A stretch of 64,000 nucleotides of DNA from NCBI RefSeq assembly GCF_014205015.1, contig NZ_JACHMO010000001.1:2170001-2234000 (forward strand), in the 5' to 3' direction. The position numbers and the translations under genes were made by a program. Positions 49,679 to 57,891 of the stretch are shown here, one piece after another. The notes below the pieces were generated by a model. That model searched no databases, was not told the origin of the DNA, and was given only the letters and a program-made list of their open reading frames with translations. The DNA comes from Saccharothrix ecbatanensis. GTDB lineage: Bacteria > Actinomycetota > Actinomycetes > Mycobacteriales > Pseudonocardiaceae. The stretch's first letter is position 1, and every line of letters begins with the position of its first letter.

Positions 49679-52600
49679 TCACCTGCGCCGGACCATGTCG
49701 GGCGGTCCGACGGTGCCGGGCACGACGAGGAACGGAGTGGGGTCGGCTCGGAAACCGGGGCCGGTGGCGGTGATCGTCCGCGGCCCGGTCTGGTCCTTGC
49801 CGAGGATGAGCAACTGCGCCGCGAATCCGCCGTCCGCACGGGGGATCGTGGGCGCCGCCGCCGCGGTGATGCCGGGCGACCACGTCAGCCGCACCGGCAC
49901 ACCGGGCGGGAAGTCCACGCCACGCACCGACGTGACGAAACCGGGTTCGCCGATCGGCGGCACGGCGACGATCCGGGGCAGCAGCACGCGCATCGGCGCG
50001 GCGGCCACGTTGTCCGCCGGATCGGCGTCGGTGCCGGTCGTGCGCAACGTGCCGCGCACAGTCGTCTCAAGCGGCGCGTTCGGCGCCAGCACGACCTGCA
50101 CCACCTGCGACGCTCCCGGTGCCAGGTCGGGCAACGGACAGCCGCCGGCGGCACAACCCGGCGGCAAGGTCGCCACGGGCACTTGGGCGGGGAGCGCGAA
50201 GTCCAGCCGGAGCCCGGTGGCCAGCCCACCGCCACCGTTGCGGACCGTGTAGGTCACCGTCGCCCGTCCGCCCACATAGGACGGATTCGGCTGCACCACC
50301 ACGGCCAGCGAAGGGCCGGCGGCGGGCGGGGCAGGCGGCGGTGGCGGGGGCGGCGGGGGACCGGTCACCGGGTCACGCACCGGGATCGCCGTGCTGGACG
50401 CGTTGTCGGACGGCAGGACGTCGAGCACCGTGCCCGCCACCGACCACGTGACGCTGCGCCGTCCGGGCACCAGGCCCACGACGTCGGTGACGATCTCCAC
50501 GGCCTCGCCCGGCTCCACCACCCCGAGGTCGCACCGCAACTCGGTCACGTCGCACGAGCCGCGCGCGGGCCGCAGCCCGTCCAGCCGAACGCCTTCCGGC
50601 ACGGCAACGGTCAGCGAAGTGCCGGGTGACGCGGCCGGACCGCGGTTGACGACGGTCACCGTCACCGGGGTCGTCACGCCGGTGTCCGCGTCCGGGGCCG
50701 CGGGTGGCGCTTCGACGGCCAGGTCGACGGACTGCTGCCAGGTCGGCTCCTTCTGCCTACCCGGCAGGTCCGCCGTGATCCGCCGCACCTCGCCAGTGCC
50801 CAGGTCGACGACGTCCAGCTCCTCCGGTGACACGAGATCGCCCTCACGGCGTGCGGTGAGCACCACCCGCTCTCCGTCGGGGGAGAACGACACATCGCGG
50901 GGCTGGAACGGACCCGAAGGCGGCGCGGTCAACGGGGTGGCGCACGTGTTCGTCCCCGAGGGCAGCAGCACGCGGCATTCGTTGTCCGCCAACGACACCA
51001 GCAACACGCCGTCGGCCTCACGGTTGAACGCCAGCCCGCGCCCGTCCGGGCTGAACACCGAACTGTCGTCGGTCACCTCGCAGTCGAACCCGCAGACCGC
51101 CGCCGACACGTCCCGCTGCTGGTCCAACGTTCCGGCGCGGGCCGTCCACACGTGGTTGTCGCGGACCTCGGCGGTGGGGCCGTCGAAGACCCGACCGCGG
51201 GTGAACGACAGCGTGCTGCCGTCCGGCGACCACTCGGGCTGGGTGTCCTCCTGGTCGGCGACGTCCGGAGGGGGCGTCAACCGCCCGACCACGGCGCCGG
51301 TGGCGACCTCGACCACCACGATCCGGCTCGGGCCGCCGTTCGGTCGCACCCCGCCGGGCGTGCGTCGGGCGAACGCCAGGAACCGGCCGTCCGGCGACCA
51401 CACGGCGTCGAACTCCCAGTCGGTCGGGGACCGGTCCGCCACGGGCAGTCGGCGGGCGTTGCCGCCGTCCGCGTCCACCAGCCACAGCCGCTGCACCCGC
51501 CTGGCGTCGATGGTCTCGAACCGGCTCAGCGCGATGGTCCGGCCGTCGGGGGAGTAGGACTGCCGCTGGGTCCACGGGTCGAAGCCGGCGCGCGGGCGGA
51601 ACAGCAGGTTGGGGTCGTTGACGCTCTCCGGGTCCTCGCGCAGCACCGCGACGCCGAGGTCGCGCGGGTCCGAGCCGTCCGGTCGGATGTCCTGGAGGGT
51701 CGCGGTGAAGCGGGTCTCGGCGGTCGTGCGGGCCACCAGCAGGTGCTCGCCGCGCCCGTCCACCAGCCACGCCGGCGACGTGACGGTGCGGTCCTCCGCC
51801 AACATCAGGCCGGGCGCGACCGTGACGGGCAGACCGGGGCCGGTGTCGACCTGGTACACCTTCTCGACGTTCGGGTCGGCCGGGCAGGAGCACGTCTGGT
51901 CGATGCTGAGGAACAGCAGACCGGCGCCGTCCGGCTTCCAGACCGGCCAACGGCCGCGCCACCCCGCTTGGTCACCACCCAGCACCGGGGCGCCGACGCT
52001 TCCGCCGTCGAGCACGCGCAGCTGCCGGGTGCCGTCGATGTCGAGGCTGTAGGCGATGCGGCCGTCCCTCGGGTTCCAGTCCGGTTCGCCCGCGTCGCCG
52101 TCCGGCTCGTCGGTGACCCGCGTGGCGCGACCGCCGCCGACCGGGATCCGGTAGATCTCGCGCGCGCCGTCACGATCACCGGAGAACGCGATGCTCGCGC
52201 CGTCCGGGGAGAACGTCGGCCATGTCTCGTCGGACCGCGTGTCGGTCAGCTGCCGCAACCCCGTGCCGTCCACGCCGACCAGCCACAGGTCGCGCCGCTC
52301 GCCGTCGAGCGAGTCGAACACCACCGTCCGCAGGTCGGGGGACAGCCGCGGGTGTGCGGCGTCGAGGCCGTCGGTGAGCCGGCGCACCGAGCCGTCCGCC
52401 GCGCGCAGGTACACCTGGGGCTTTGGCCCGTCGCGCAGGCTGGTGAACACCACCAGGTTGCCGCGCGCGGAGACATCGTCGTCGTGGTGGGCCGGTCCGG
52501 CGCCGAGCAGCGGTTCACTGGGGCGCAACTGCTCGGGCACCGGACCGGTCACCGCGCCGATGCTGCGGTGGCCGGTGCCGGTGTAGGCGATCCGCCCGGA

Positions 52601-52729
52601 CACAGGGTCGTCCTGGAGCACCGACGCCGACACCGACGTGGCGACGTCGTTCACCACCACGACCGCGGCGCTCAGCGCCACCACCGCGCCGATCAGGGCG
52701 AGGGGTCGGGTCGGCAGCCGGTTCGACAA
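49679..52729 (-). CDS. Membrane-anchored beta-propeller/CARDB surface protein
   Basis: A 1016-residue protein. A hydrophobic anchor sits at about residues 8-32 (ALIGAVVALSAAVVVV). A long TolB/PD40-like propeller region follows to roughly residue 690, with repeated SPDG-x-x-IAF units (FSPDGASIAFSGDRDG, WSPDGRFLAFARR, FSPDGERVVLTARREG). Two CARDB/DUF11-like domains come next (VTVTVVNRGPAASPGTSLTV and VTYTVRNGGGGLATGLRLDF), separated by a Pro-rich hinge, and then an Ig-like end. It starts at TTG 52729 behind GGAGGTGG. It is the first gene before DUF4255, so likely part of the system, perhaps a surface attachment or sensing component; this is inference. Confidence 0.7.
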   Translation of the reverse strand: MSNRLPTRPLALIGAVVALSAAVVVVNDVATSVSASVLQDDPVSGRIAYTGTGHRSIGAVTGPVPEQLRPSEPLLGAGPAHHDDDVSARGNLVVFTSLRDGPKPQVYLRAADGSVRRLTDGLDAAHPRLSPDLRTVVFDSLDGERRDLWLVGVDGTGLRQLTDTRSDETWPTFSPDGASIAFSGDRDGAREIYRIPVGGGRATRVTDEPDGDAGEPDWNPRDGRIAYSLDIDGTRQLRVLDGGSVGAPVLGGDQAGWRGRWPVWKPDGAGLLFLSIDQTCSCPADPNVEKVYQVDTGPGLPVTVAPGLMLAEDRTVTSPAWLVDGRGEHLLVARTTAETRFTATLQDIRPDGSDPRDLGVAVLREDPESVNDPNLLFRPRAGFDPWTQRQSYSPDGRTIALSRFETIDARRVQRLWLVDADGGNARRLPVADRSPTDWEFDAVWSPDGRFLAFARRTPGGVRPNGGPSRIVVVEVATGAVVGRLTPPPDVADQEDTQPEWSPDGSTLSFTRGRVFDGPTAEVRDNHVWTARAGTLDQQRDVSAAVCGFDCEVTDDSSVFSPDGRGLAFNREADGVLLVSLADNECRVLLPSGTNTCATPLTAPPSGPFQPRDVSFSPDGERVVLTARREGDLVSPEELDVVDLGTGEVRRITADLPGRQKEPTWQQSVDLAVEAPPAAPDADTGVTTPVTVTVVNRGPAASPGTSLTVAVPEGVRLDGLRPARGSCDVTELRCDLGVVEPGEAVEIVTDVVGLVPGRRSVTWSVAGTVLDVLPSDNASSTAIPVRDPVTGPPPPPPPPPAPPAAGPSLAVVVQPNPSYVGGRATVTYTVRNGGGGLATGLRLDFALPAQVPVATLPPGCAAGGCPLPDLAPGASQVVQVVLAPNAPLETTVRGTLRTTGTDADPADNVAAAPMRVLLPRIVAVPPIGEPGFVTSVRGVDFPPGVPVRLTWSPGITAAAAPTIPRADGGFAAQLLILGKDQTGPRTITATGPGFRADPTPFLVVPGTVGPPDMVRRR

Positions 52730-52893
52730 GGGTCCACCTCCGTCTGGGGAACGCACGTCCGGCCATGCGTCTGGCCGTGCACGTCTGGGCGTGTGCCGAA
52801 TCGTCGTCCGGCACACCGGGCGCCACGGAGGTCCCGGCGGGCACGGTCGGGGCACGACTCCGGGCTGTTCGGGCAACTCGCGCTTTAGGCGAG

Positions 52894-53514
52894 TCAGATC
52901 AAGCCGTGCCGCATCACGTACCCGACGGCGTGCGCACGGTTGCGCAACTGGAGCCGGGTGGTGACCTCGTGCAGGACGTTCTTCACCGTGCGCTCGGAGA
53001 ACGACATCTTCGAGGCGATCTCGGTCGTGTCGAAACCCTCGGACACCAGTCGCAGCATGTCCGCCTCACGCGCGGTCAGCGTGGACAGCGACGGGCCGTT
53101 GGGGTCCAGCACACTGCGCTGCAACCGGCCCACGTGGTCGAGCAGCTTGCCCAGCAGGTCGCCGGGCAGCACCGCTTCTCCTTTGGCCAGCGCGGAAACC
53201 GTGGCCACCAACCGGTCCTGGTCGGCCTCGGCCCGCCGGATCACCGCCGTCACGCCGCAGTCGATGGTGGTCTGGAGGGCGTCCTGGTCGAAACGACCCA
53301 CCACCAGGCCGATGCGCGTCGTGGACGACCGCCGCAGCCGGCGCAGCACCTGTGCGGTGGCGTCGTCCACCTGGTCCACCACCACGAGCGACACGACGGC
53401 CCGCTCGTCGTCCGGCCGCACCACCTCGACCTCGGGCCGGGGCCGCAACTGGTACGTGATGCCCGCCTTCAGCACCGGGTCCTCGGCGTACACGGCCACC
53501 GGAATCCTGGACAT
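52894..53514 (-). CDS. LuxR-type regulator (eCIS-flanking paralogue)
   Basis: A 206-residue NarL-type protein with helix-turn-helix LTAREADMLRLVSEGFDTTEIASKMSFSERTVKNVLHEV near the C-terminus. The receiver keeps an acidic pair (VYAEDPVLKAG) and an Asp at the phosphorylation-strand end (SLVVVDQVDD), unlike its 33-kb paralogue. The ATG at 53514 follows AGGAGGATTC. It is divergent from the 53.7-kb gene, with an inverted repeat between them, and lies upstream of the propeller/CARDB-DUF4255-AAA+ group in the same direction. It probably controls the injection-system genes. Confidence 0.85.
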   Translation of the reverse strand: MSRIPVAVYAEDPVLKAGITYQLRPRPEVEVVRPDDERAVVSLVVVDQVDDATAQVLRRLRRSSTTRIGLVVGRFDQDALQTTIDCGVTAVIRRAEADQDRLVATVSALAKGEAVLPGDLLGKLLDHVGRLQRSVLDPNGPSLSTLTAREADMLRLVSEGFDTTEIASKMSFSERTVKNVLHEVTTRLQLRNRAHAVGYVMRHGLI

Positions 53515-53590
53515 GAATCCTCCTGTGGAACAGCCGGCCCGCACGGTCGGCGACCTCGTTGTGACCATCGTGGGCGGCAGAGGGGTTCGC

Positions 53591-53618
53591 GTGCACCGGC
53601 GTGGGGACTTCGGTGCAC
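53591..53618. promoter_or_regulatory. Inverted repeat in the LuxR/Ig-like divergent promoter
   Basis: GTGCACCG (53591-53598) and CGGTGCAC (53611-53618) form an 8-bp inverted repeat with 12-nt spacer. For the plus-strand gene a -10-like TACCGT (53673-53678) lies 7 nt before the GTG at 53686. The repeat is a candidate LuxR-type site controlling both directions. Confidence 0.45.
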
Positions 53619-53685
53619 GGGATTGCCCGTACAGTGCCCTTTTCTCCCTGTCGGCCGATGGTGCGCCGTGCCTACCGTTCAGCGG

Positions 53686-54954
53686 GTGACCACAACGACC
53701 GAATTCGGGCTCCCCACCGTGGTTGTCACGCCCGGTCAGGAGACCAGCACGACGATGACGGTGCGCAACGACAGCGATATCGTCGAGGCGTACGAGTTCG
53801 AGGTGGTGGGCGGGTGCGCCCCCTGGACCACCGTCGAACCGGCACGGCTGTCGCTGTACCCCGGCACCTCGGAGCAGGTCGCCATCGTGCTGCGCCCGCC
53901 GCGATCACCCGAGGTGCGCGCCGGCGAGGTGCCGCTCGGGGTGCGGGTGCTGCCCGCCGAACGACCGCAGTCGGCGGTCGTGACCGAGACGACCGTGGTC
54001 GTCGAACCCTTTGCGAAGCAACGGGTCCGGCTGATCCCCAAGCGCCGCCGGGCGTGGCGCAGCGCGCGCTTCCGCGTCGAGGTGCACAACGACGGCAACA
54101 CGCCGACCTCCGTCACGCTCGCGTTGCCCGAAGCCGACGACCACCTGAAGTACACGGTCGCCACCACACCGACCACTGTGGACCCCGGCGGGCGCGCCGA
54201 GCTGGAACTGCGCGTGCGGGTGGCGAAGGCGCTGTGGTTCGGTAAGCCCAAGGTGTGGCCCGTGCGGTTGGACGCCGTGGCGCTGGCCGCGGACCAGCGG
54301 GACGAACACGAGCTCGCCGGTGAACTGGTGCAGCTGCCGATCCTGTCCAAGTGGCTGCTGTCCCTGCTCGGCGCGTTGTTGATGCTGCTGCTGGCGTGGC
54401 TGCTGCTGGTGCGCCCGGCGGTCCTCAGCGCGGCGCGCGAAGCCGCCGACGGCCGTGCCCAGGAGATCGTCCAGGCCGCCGAACCGCAGGCGCCGGCCGA
54501 GGAGCCGGGCGCCGCGCCGGAGCAGCCGCCCGCCGGTGAGCAGGGCCAAGGAGAGGGACAGGGCCAGGGGCAGGGCCGCGGCACGGCCGGTGGACGTGAA
54601 CAGCACTCCGGCACCATCGCGGTCACCACGAACACCGGTGAGCAGACGACCGGGGCGTACGTCGTGCCGCCGGGCAAGGTCTTCCACATCACCGACATCG
54701 TGCTGGCCAACCACCAGGGCGACGAGGGCGTGCTGACCATCGCGTTCGGGGAGCGCACGATCACCACGATCGCGCTGGAGACGTTCCGCAACCAGGACTA
54801 CCACTGGGTGACGCCGATCGACATCCCGCAGAACGGCACCGTGACCGTCACCGTCAACTGCGCCAGGCCCGGCACCCCGGCGAGTGGCCGGCAGGCCGCG
54901 AACTGCTCGCAACTGCTCCACGTCAGCGGCGAACTGGGCGACATCGTCCCCTGA
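53686..54954 (+). CDS. Ig-like, single-pass membrane protein at eCIS edge
   Basis: A 422-residue protein. Two Ig/COG1470-like beta domains come first (VVVTPGQETSTTMTVRNDSDIVEAYEFEV and FRVEVHNDGNTPTSVTLALPEADDH). A membrane segment near 222-242 follows (LLSLLGALLMLLLAWLLLV). A Gln/Gly/Glu/Pro linker (QGQGEGQGQGQG) leads to a C-terminal beta domain (GAYVVPPGKVFHITDIVLANHQGDEGVL). The start is GTG with a leaderless-type -10 box. With no N-terminal signal, the two Ig-like domains are likely cytoplasmic. Divergence from the LuxR gene and proximity to the locus suggest a membrane docking component for the particle; unproven. Confidence 0.65.
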   Translation: MTTTTEFGLPTVVVTPGQETSTTMTVRNDSDIVEAYEFEVVGGCAPWTTVEPARLSLYPGTSEQVAIVLRPPRSPEVRAGEVPLGVRVLPAERPQSAVVTETTVVVEPFAKQRVRLIPKRRRAWRSARFRVEVHNDGNTPTSVTLALPEADDHLKYTVATTPTTVDPGGRAELELRVRVAKALWFGKPKVWPVRLDAVALAADQRDEHELAGELVQLPILSKWLLSLLGALLMLLLAWLLLVRPAVLSAAREAADGRAQEIVQAAEPQAPAEEPGAAPEQPPAGEQGQGEGQGQGQGRGTAGGREQHSGTIAVTTNTGEQTTGAYVVPPGKVFHITDIVLANHQGDEGVLTIAFGERTITTIALETFRNQDYHWVTPIDIPQNGTVTVTVNCARPGTPASGRQAANCSQLLHVSGELGDIVP

Positions 54955-54972
54955 ACCCGCCCAAAGCCACAA

Positions 54973-55004
54973 CGCCGCGCACCCGTTCCAGTGGGTGCGC
55001 GGCG
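54973..55004. terminator. Bidirectional hairpin terminator at the eCIS right edge
   Basis: A perfect 12-bp stem (CGCCGCGCACCC at 54973-54984 against 54993-55004) with an 8-nt loop, between convergent genes and 18 bp past the plus-strand stop. Confidence 0.8.
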
Positions 55005-55020
55005 GATTCGCGTCACGGGG

Positions 55021-55188
55021 TCATCCGGAGCGGCGGTTCCACTCGTCGAGGAGCGCGTCGATCCAGGCGAGCAGCAGCTCCACGGTGGCGTCGTCGTCGC
55101 GCTCGCGGTAGTAGCGGAGGTCCTCGCCGGCCGCCGCCAGTTCGAAGCGCAGGTCGCACGACGTGAGACCGCCCTCGGTCGGCCTCAC
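55021..55188 (-). CDS. Small hypothetical protein (55 aa)
   Basis: A 55-residue protein, acidic and helical (CDLRFELAAAGEDLRYYRERDDDATVELLLAWIDALLDEWNRRSG). The GTG start at 55188 overlaps the stop of the upstream gene (GTGA), so it is translationally coupled to it. No family recognised. It ends close to the bidirectional terminator. Confidence 0.6.
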   Translation of the reverse strand: MRPTEGGLTSCDLRFELAAAGEDLRYYRERDDDATVELLLAWIDALLDEWNRRSG

Positions 55189-55553
55189 GGCTCGAGCGGC
55201 GCGTTGCGGGCCGCCATCCGGAACGCCTCGATGTACTTCGGCAGCTCGACCAGCGCGCGTTCCCACGAGCCGGACGTGATCTGCTCGGCGAACACCGCGT
55301 CGACCACGAGCCGGTCCACGCAGGGGTCCATGTCGTCGCCCGCCGCGTCCCGCAGCCGCCGCGACACCTCGATCCGGTGCGTGCGCGACCGGATGACCTC
55401 CAGGGTCCGCTCCAGCTCGCCGATGACCCGCTCGGCCTCCTCCGGCCGGACCACGAGCCAGCCCTTGGCGGCCAGGTCGAGGAACAGGTCCCCGGCGAAC
55501 CTCTCGCGCGTCGAACCGTCCGTCACGCGACCGCCGTCCTCGTCGGGCCACAT
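55185..55553 (-). CDS. Hypothetical helical protein (122 aa)
   Basis: A 122-residue, mostly helical protein of no family I recognise (LFLDLAAKGWLVVRPEEAERVIGELERTLEVIRSRTHRIEVSRRL; WERALVELPKYIEAFRMAARN). The helix-rich, coiled look and small partner suggest a protein-protein complex. The ATG at 55553 has GGAGGT 9 nt upstream; an in-frame GTG at 55562 is possible. An inverted repeat lies just upstream, and the SARP gene is divergent across 263 bp. Confidence 0.6.
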   Translation of the reverse strand: MWPDEDGGRVTDGSTRERFAGDLFLDLAAKGWLVVRPEEAERVIGELERTLEVIRSRTHRIEVSRRLRDAAGDDMDPCVDRLVVDAVFAEQITSGSWERALVELPKYIEAFRMAARNAPLEP

Positions 55554-55568
55554 CGCCTTCACACCTCC

Positions 55569-55590
55569 GTACCGGCACCGGGGCCGGTAC
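55569..55590. promoter_or_regulatory. Inverted repeat upstream of the 122-aa gene
   Basis: GTACCGGC (55569-55576) and GCCGGTAC (55583-55590) form an 8-bp inverted repeat with a 6-nt centre, 16 bp before the 122-aa gene start and within its leader. A possible operator, or a 5' hairpin in the mRNA. Confidence 0.4.
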
Positions 55591-55816
55591 CGGTCCTCCG
55601 GGACCCCCGCCGGCCGTGCGGCAGGGGCTGGCTTGAGCCCATCATGCGGGACGGGTGCGCCGAAAGGCCGGCGGACCAGGTCTGCCCGTCCGTACTCCCC
55701 CGGGTTCCCGGCGCGGGGGAGAGCGGTGGGCGGTTCTACGCCGAACGGGTGACGCGCGACGGGATCTGAACCGATCGGTGTTGCTGTGCGTGCCCCTCCT
55801 GACCGAGGGGGTGCGG

Positions 55817-56590
55817 ATGTGCTCTGACGAGCTGAGGGTGAGCGTGCTGGGGCCGGTGCGGGCCTGGCTGGGTGAGGTTGAGCCGGCACTGGGCCCGACC
55901 CGGAGGCGGACGGTGTTCGCGGTGCTGGCCGGTCGGGCGAACCAGGTGGTGTCGCGGGACGAGCTGGTCGACGGCGTGTGGGGCGACGAGCCGCCGATGG
56001 GTGCGGTCGGGAGCCTCCACACGTACATGTCCGGGCTGCGCAGGGCTCTTGGGCCGGCGCGGGACGCGTTGGTGTCGCGGCCCGGGGGTTATCTGCTGCG
56101 GCTGGCCGAAGCGGCGCTGGACGCGGAGGTCTTCGAACGCGGTCGGGCCGAGGCGCAGCGGCTGGTGGCGGCGGGCGACTGGAGCGGCGCACGTGACGCC
56201 GTGGACGCTGTGCTCGGGCTGTGGCAAGGATCGGCCTACTCGGGGTTGTCCGGTCCGTACGCCGAGCAGGAACGGCGGCGGCTGGGGGAGTTGCGGTTGA
56301 GCGCGGTGGAACTGCGCTGCCGTGCCGGGCTGGAGTTGGGGCAGCACGTCGAGGTGGTCGCGGAGGTGACCGCGCTGCTGGTGGAGCACCCGTGGCACGA
56401 GTCGTTGCGGGCGCTGCTGATGCTGGCCCTGCACCGGTCCGGGCGGGACGGTGAGGCGCTGGAGGTGTTCCGGGCCGCGCGGCGGGCGCTGATCGAGCAG
56501 CAGGGCATCGAACCGGGTCCGGCACTGCGCGACGCGCACCGGGTGGTCCTCGCCGAACTCTCACCCCGGCGCGTGGCCAGGGCCTGCTGA
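55817..56590 (+). CDS. Small SARP-type transcriptional activator
   Basis: A 257-residue SARP with only the DNA-binding and activation domains: LRVSVLGPVRAWLGEVEPALGPTRRRTVFAVLAGRANQVVSRDELVDGVWGDEPP at the start, HTYMSGLRRALGP, and the activation domain ending IEQQGIEPGPALRDAHRVVL. It resembles the N-terminal part of the two large regulators at 24-31 kb but lacks their ATPase and TPR parts. SARPs usually switch on antibiotic clusters; none is visible here. The ATG at 55817 (or GTG at 55811) follows GAGGGGG. Confidence 0.88.
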   Translation: MCSDELRVSVLGPVRAWLGEVEPALGPTRRRTVFAVLAGRANQVVSRDELVDGVWGDEPPMGAVGSLHTYMSGLRRALGPARDALVSRPGGYLLRLAEAALDAEVFERGRAEAQRLVAAGDWSGARDAVDAVLGLWQGSAYSGLSGPYAEQERRRLGELRLSAVELRCRAGLELGQHVEVVAEVTALLVEHPWHESLRALLMLALHRSGRDGEALEVFRAARRALIEQQGIEPGPALRDAHRVVLAELSPRRVARAC

Positions 56591-56622
56591 CCGGTGCCAC
56601 CGGCTGGTGACGTGAGGCCGGG

Positions 56623-57786
56623 TCACCGGCGCAGGGCCAGTTCTGCGAGGACGGTGGCGCCGTCGGTCAGGACGGAGTCGTCGAACTCGGCGCGCGGGGA
56701 GTGGTTGTCGGTGGCGCCGTTGCCCGCGCCGAGCAGGATGAACGCGCCGGGGACCCGCTGGAGGACGCGGGAGAAGTCCTCGCCGCCGGGCAGCGGGTCG
56801 GCCAGCGGGCGGAACCGGTCCTCGCCCAGGACCTCGGTGATCGTGTCGCCGACGAACGTCGTCTCCTGCGGGTCGTTGACCGTCATCGGGTAGCCGTCGA
56901 CGTAAGTCACCTCGGCGTCCAGGCCGTGCGCCTGTGCGATCGACCGGGCCAACGTGATCGCGGCGTCCTTGATCCTCGCCTTGGCCGGCGCGGAGAACGT
57001 GCGCACGGTGGCCTCGAACCGCGCGGTGTCGGGGATGACGTTGCGGCGGGTGCCGGCGTGGAACGAGCCCACGGTCAGCACGACGGGGTCGAAGATGTCG
57101 GACTGCCGGGTGACCAGGGTCTGGAGCGCCGTCACGATCTCGCACGCCACCGGGATCGGGTCCTTCGCCCGGTGCGGCCTCGCGCCGTGCCCGCCGGAGC
57201 CGACGACGGTGACCTCCAGCGCGTCGGACGCCGCCATGGTCGTGCCCGGCCGGGCGGTGAACACCCCGTGCGGCACAGCGGAGCTGAACACGTGCAACGC
57301 GTACGCGGCGTCCGGCTTCGGGCCCGCGGCGTCGAGCACGCCCTCGGCGATCATCGCGGCCGAGCCGTCCCACCCTTCCTCACCGGGCTGGAACATCAGG
57401 ATCGCGTTCCCGGCCAACGCCTCCCGCCGACCGGCGAGCAGATGCGCTGCGCCGACCAGCATGGCGGTGTGCATGTCGTGGCCGCACGCGTGCATCGCGC
57501 CGTCCACCCGGGACGCGTAGTCGAGCCCGGTGAGTTCTTGCACGGGCAGCGCGTCCATGTCGGCGCGCAGCAGCACCACCGGTCCGGGCCGCGATCCGCG
57601 CACCACAGCCGTCACGGAGGTCAGCCCGCGGCCGACGGACACCTCCAGCGGCAGCCCGTCGAGCGCGGCGAGCACCTTCTCCTGCGTGCGCGGTAAGTCC
57701 AGGCCGATCTCGGGCTCGGCGTGCAGGCTCCTGCGCAACCGGACCAGGTCGTCCCGCAGTGCGACGGCGTCCTCGCGTACTGGCAT
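56623..57786 (-). CDS. M20 family amidohydrolase (N-acyl amino acid/hippurate type)
   Basis: A 387-residue metallopeptidase-fold amidohydrolase. Metal-binding stretches are visible: LLRADMDALP, HACGHDMHTAML (the Cys-Gly-His-Asp motif) and LMFQPGEEGWDGSAAMI, then ALHVFSSAVPHGVF and PGGEDFSRVLQRVPGAFILLG at the C-terminus. It hydrolyses N-acyl amino acids or similar amides in the cytoplasm. The ATG at 57786 follows GAGGAGAG. It is divergent from an Lrp-type regulator, which likely controls it, a common pairing. Confidence 0.9.
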   Translation of the reverse strand: MPVREDAVALRDDLVRLRRSLHAEPEIGLDLPRTQEKVLAALDGLPLEVSVGRGLTSVTAVVRGSRPGPVVLLRADMDALPVQELTGLDYASRVDGAMHACGHDMHTAMLVGAAHLLAGRREALAGNAILMFQPGEEGWDGSAAMIAEGVLDAAGPKPDAAYALHVFSSAVPHGVFTARPGTTMAASDALEVTVVGSGGHGARPHRAKDPIPVACEIVTALQTLVTRQSDIFDPVVLTVGSFHAGTRRNVIPDTARFEATVRTFSAPAKARIKDAAITLARSIAQAHGLDAEVTYVDGYPMTVNDPQETTFVGDTITEVLGEDRFRPLADPLPGGEDFSRVLQRVPGAFILLGAGNGATDNHSPRAEFDDSVLTDGATVLAELALRR

Positions 57787-57891
57787 CGGTGATCTCTCCT
57801 CGACTTCGGTTCGGGGTACTTGTCGAAGGATCAAGGTCGATGTCACCCTCACCGCTGACATTGCCGGAATCGATCACCAGGACGGCGTCCA

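Noticed and set aside
34367..53514. Prophage
   Set aside because: No capsid, terminase, portal, integrase or lysis gene; DUF4255 and the Afp15-type ATPase are specific to eCIS.
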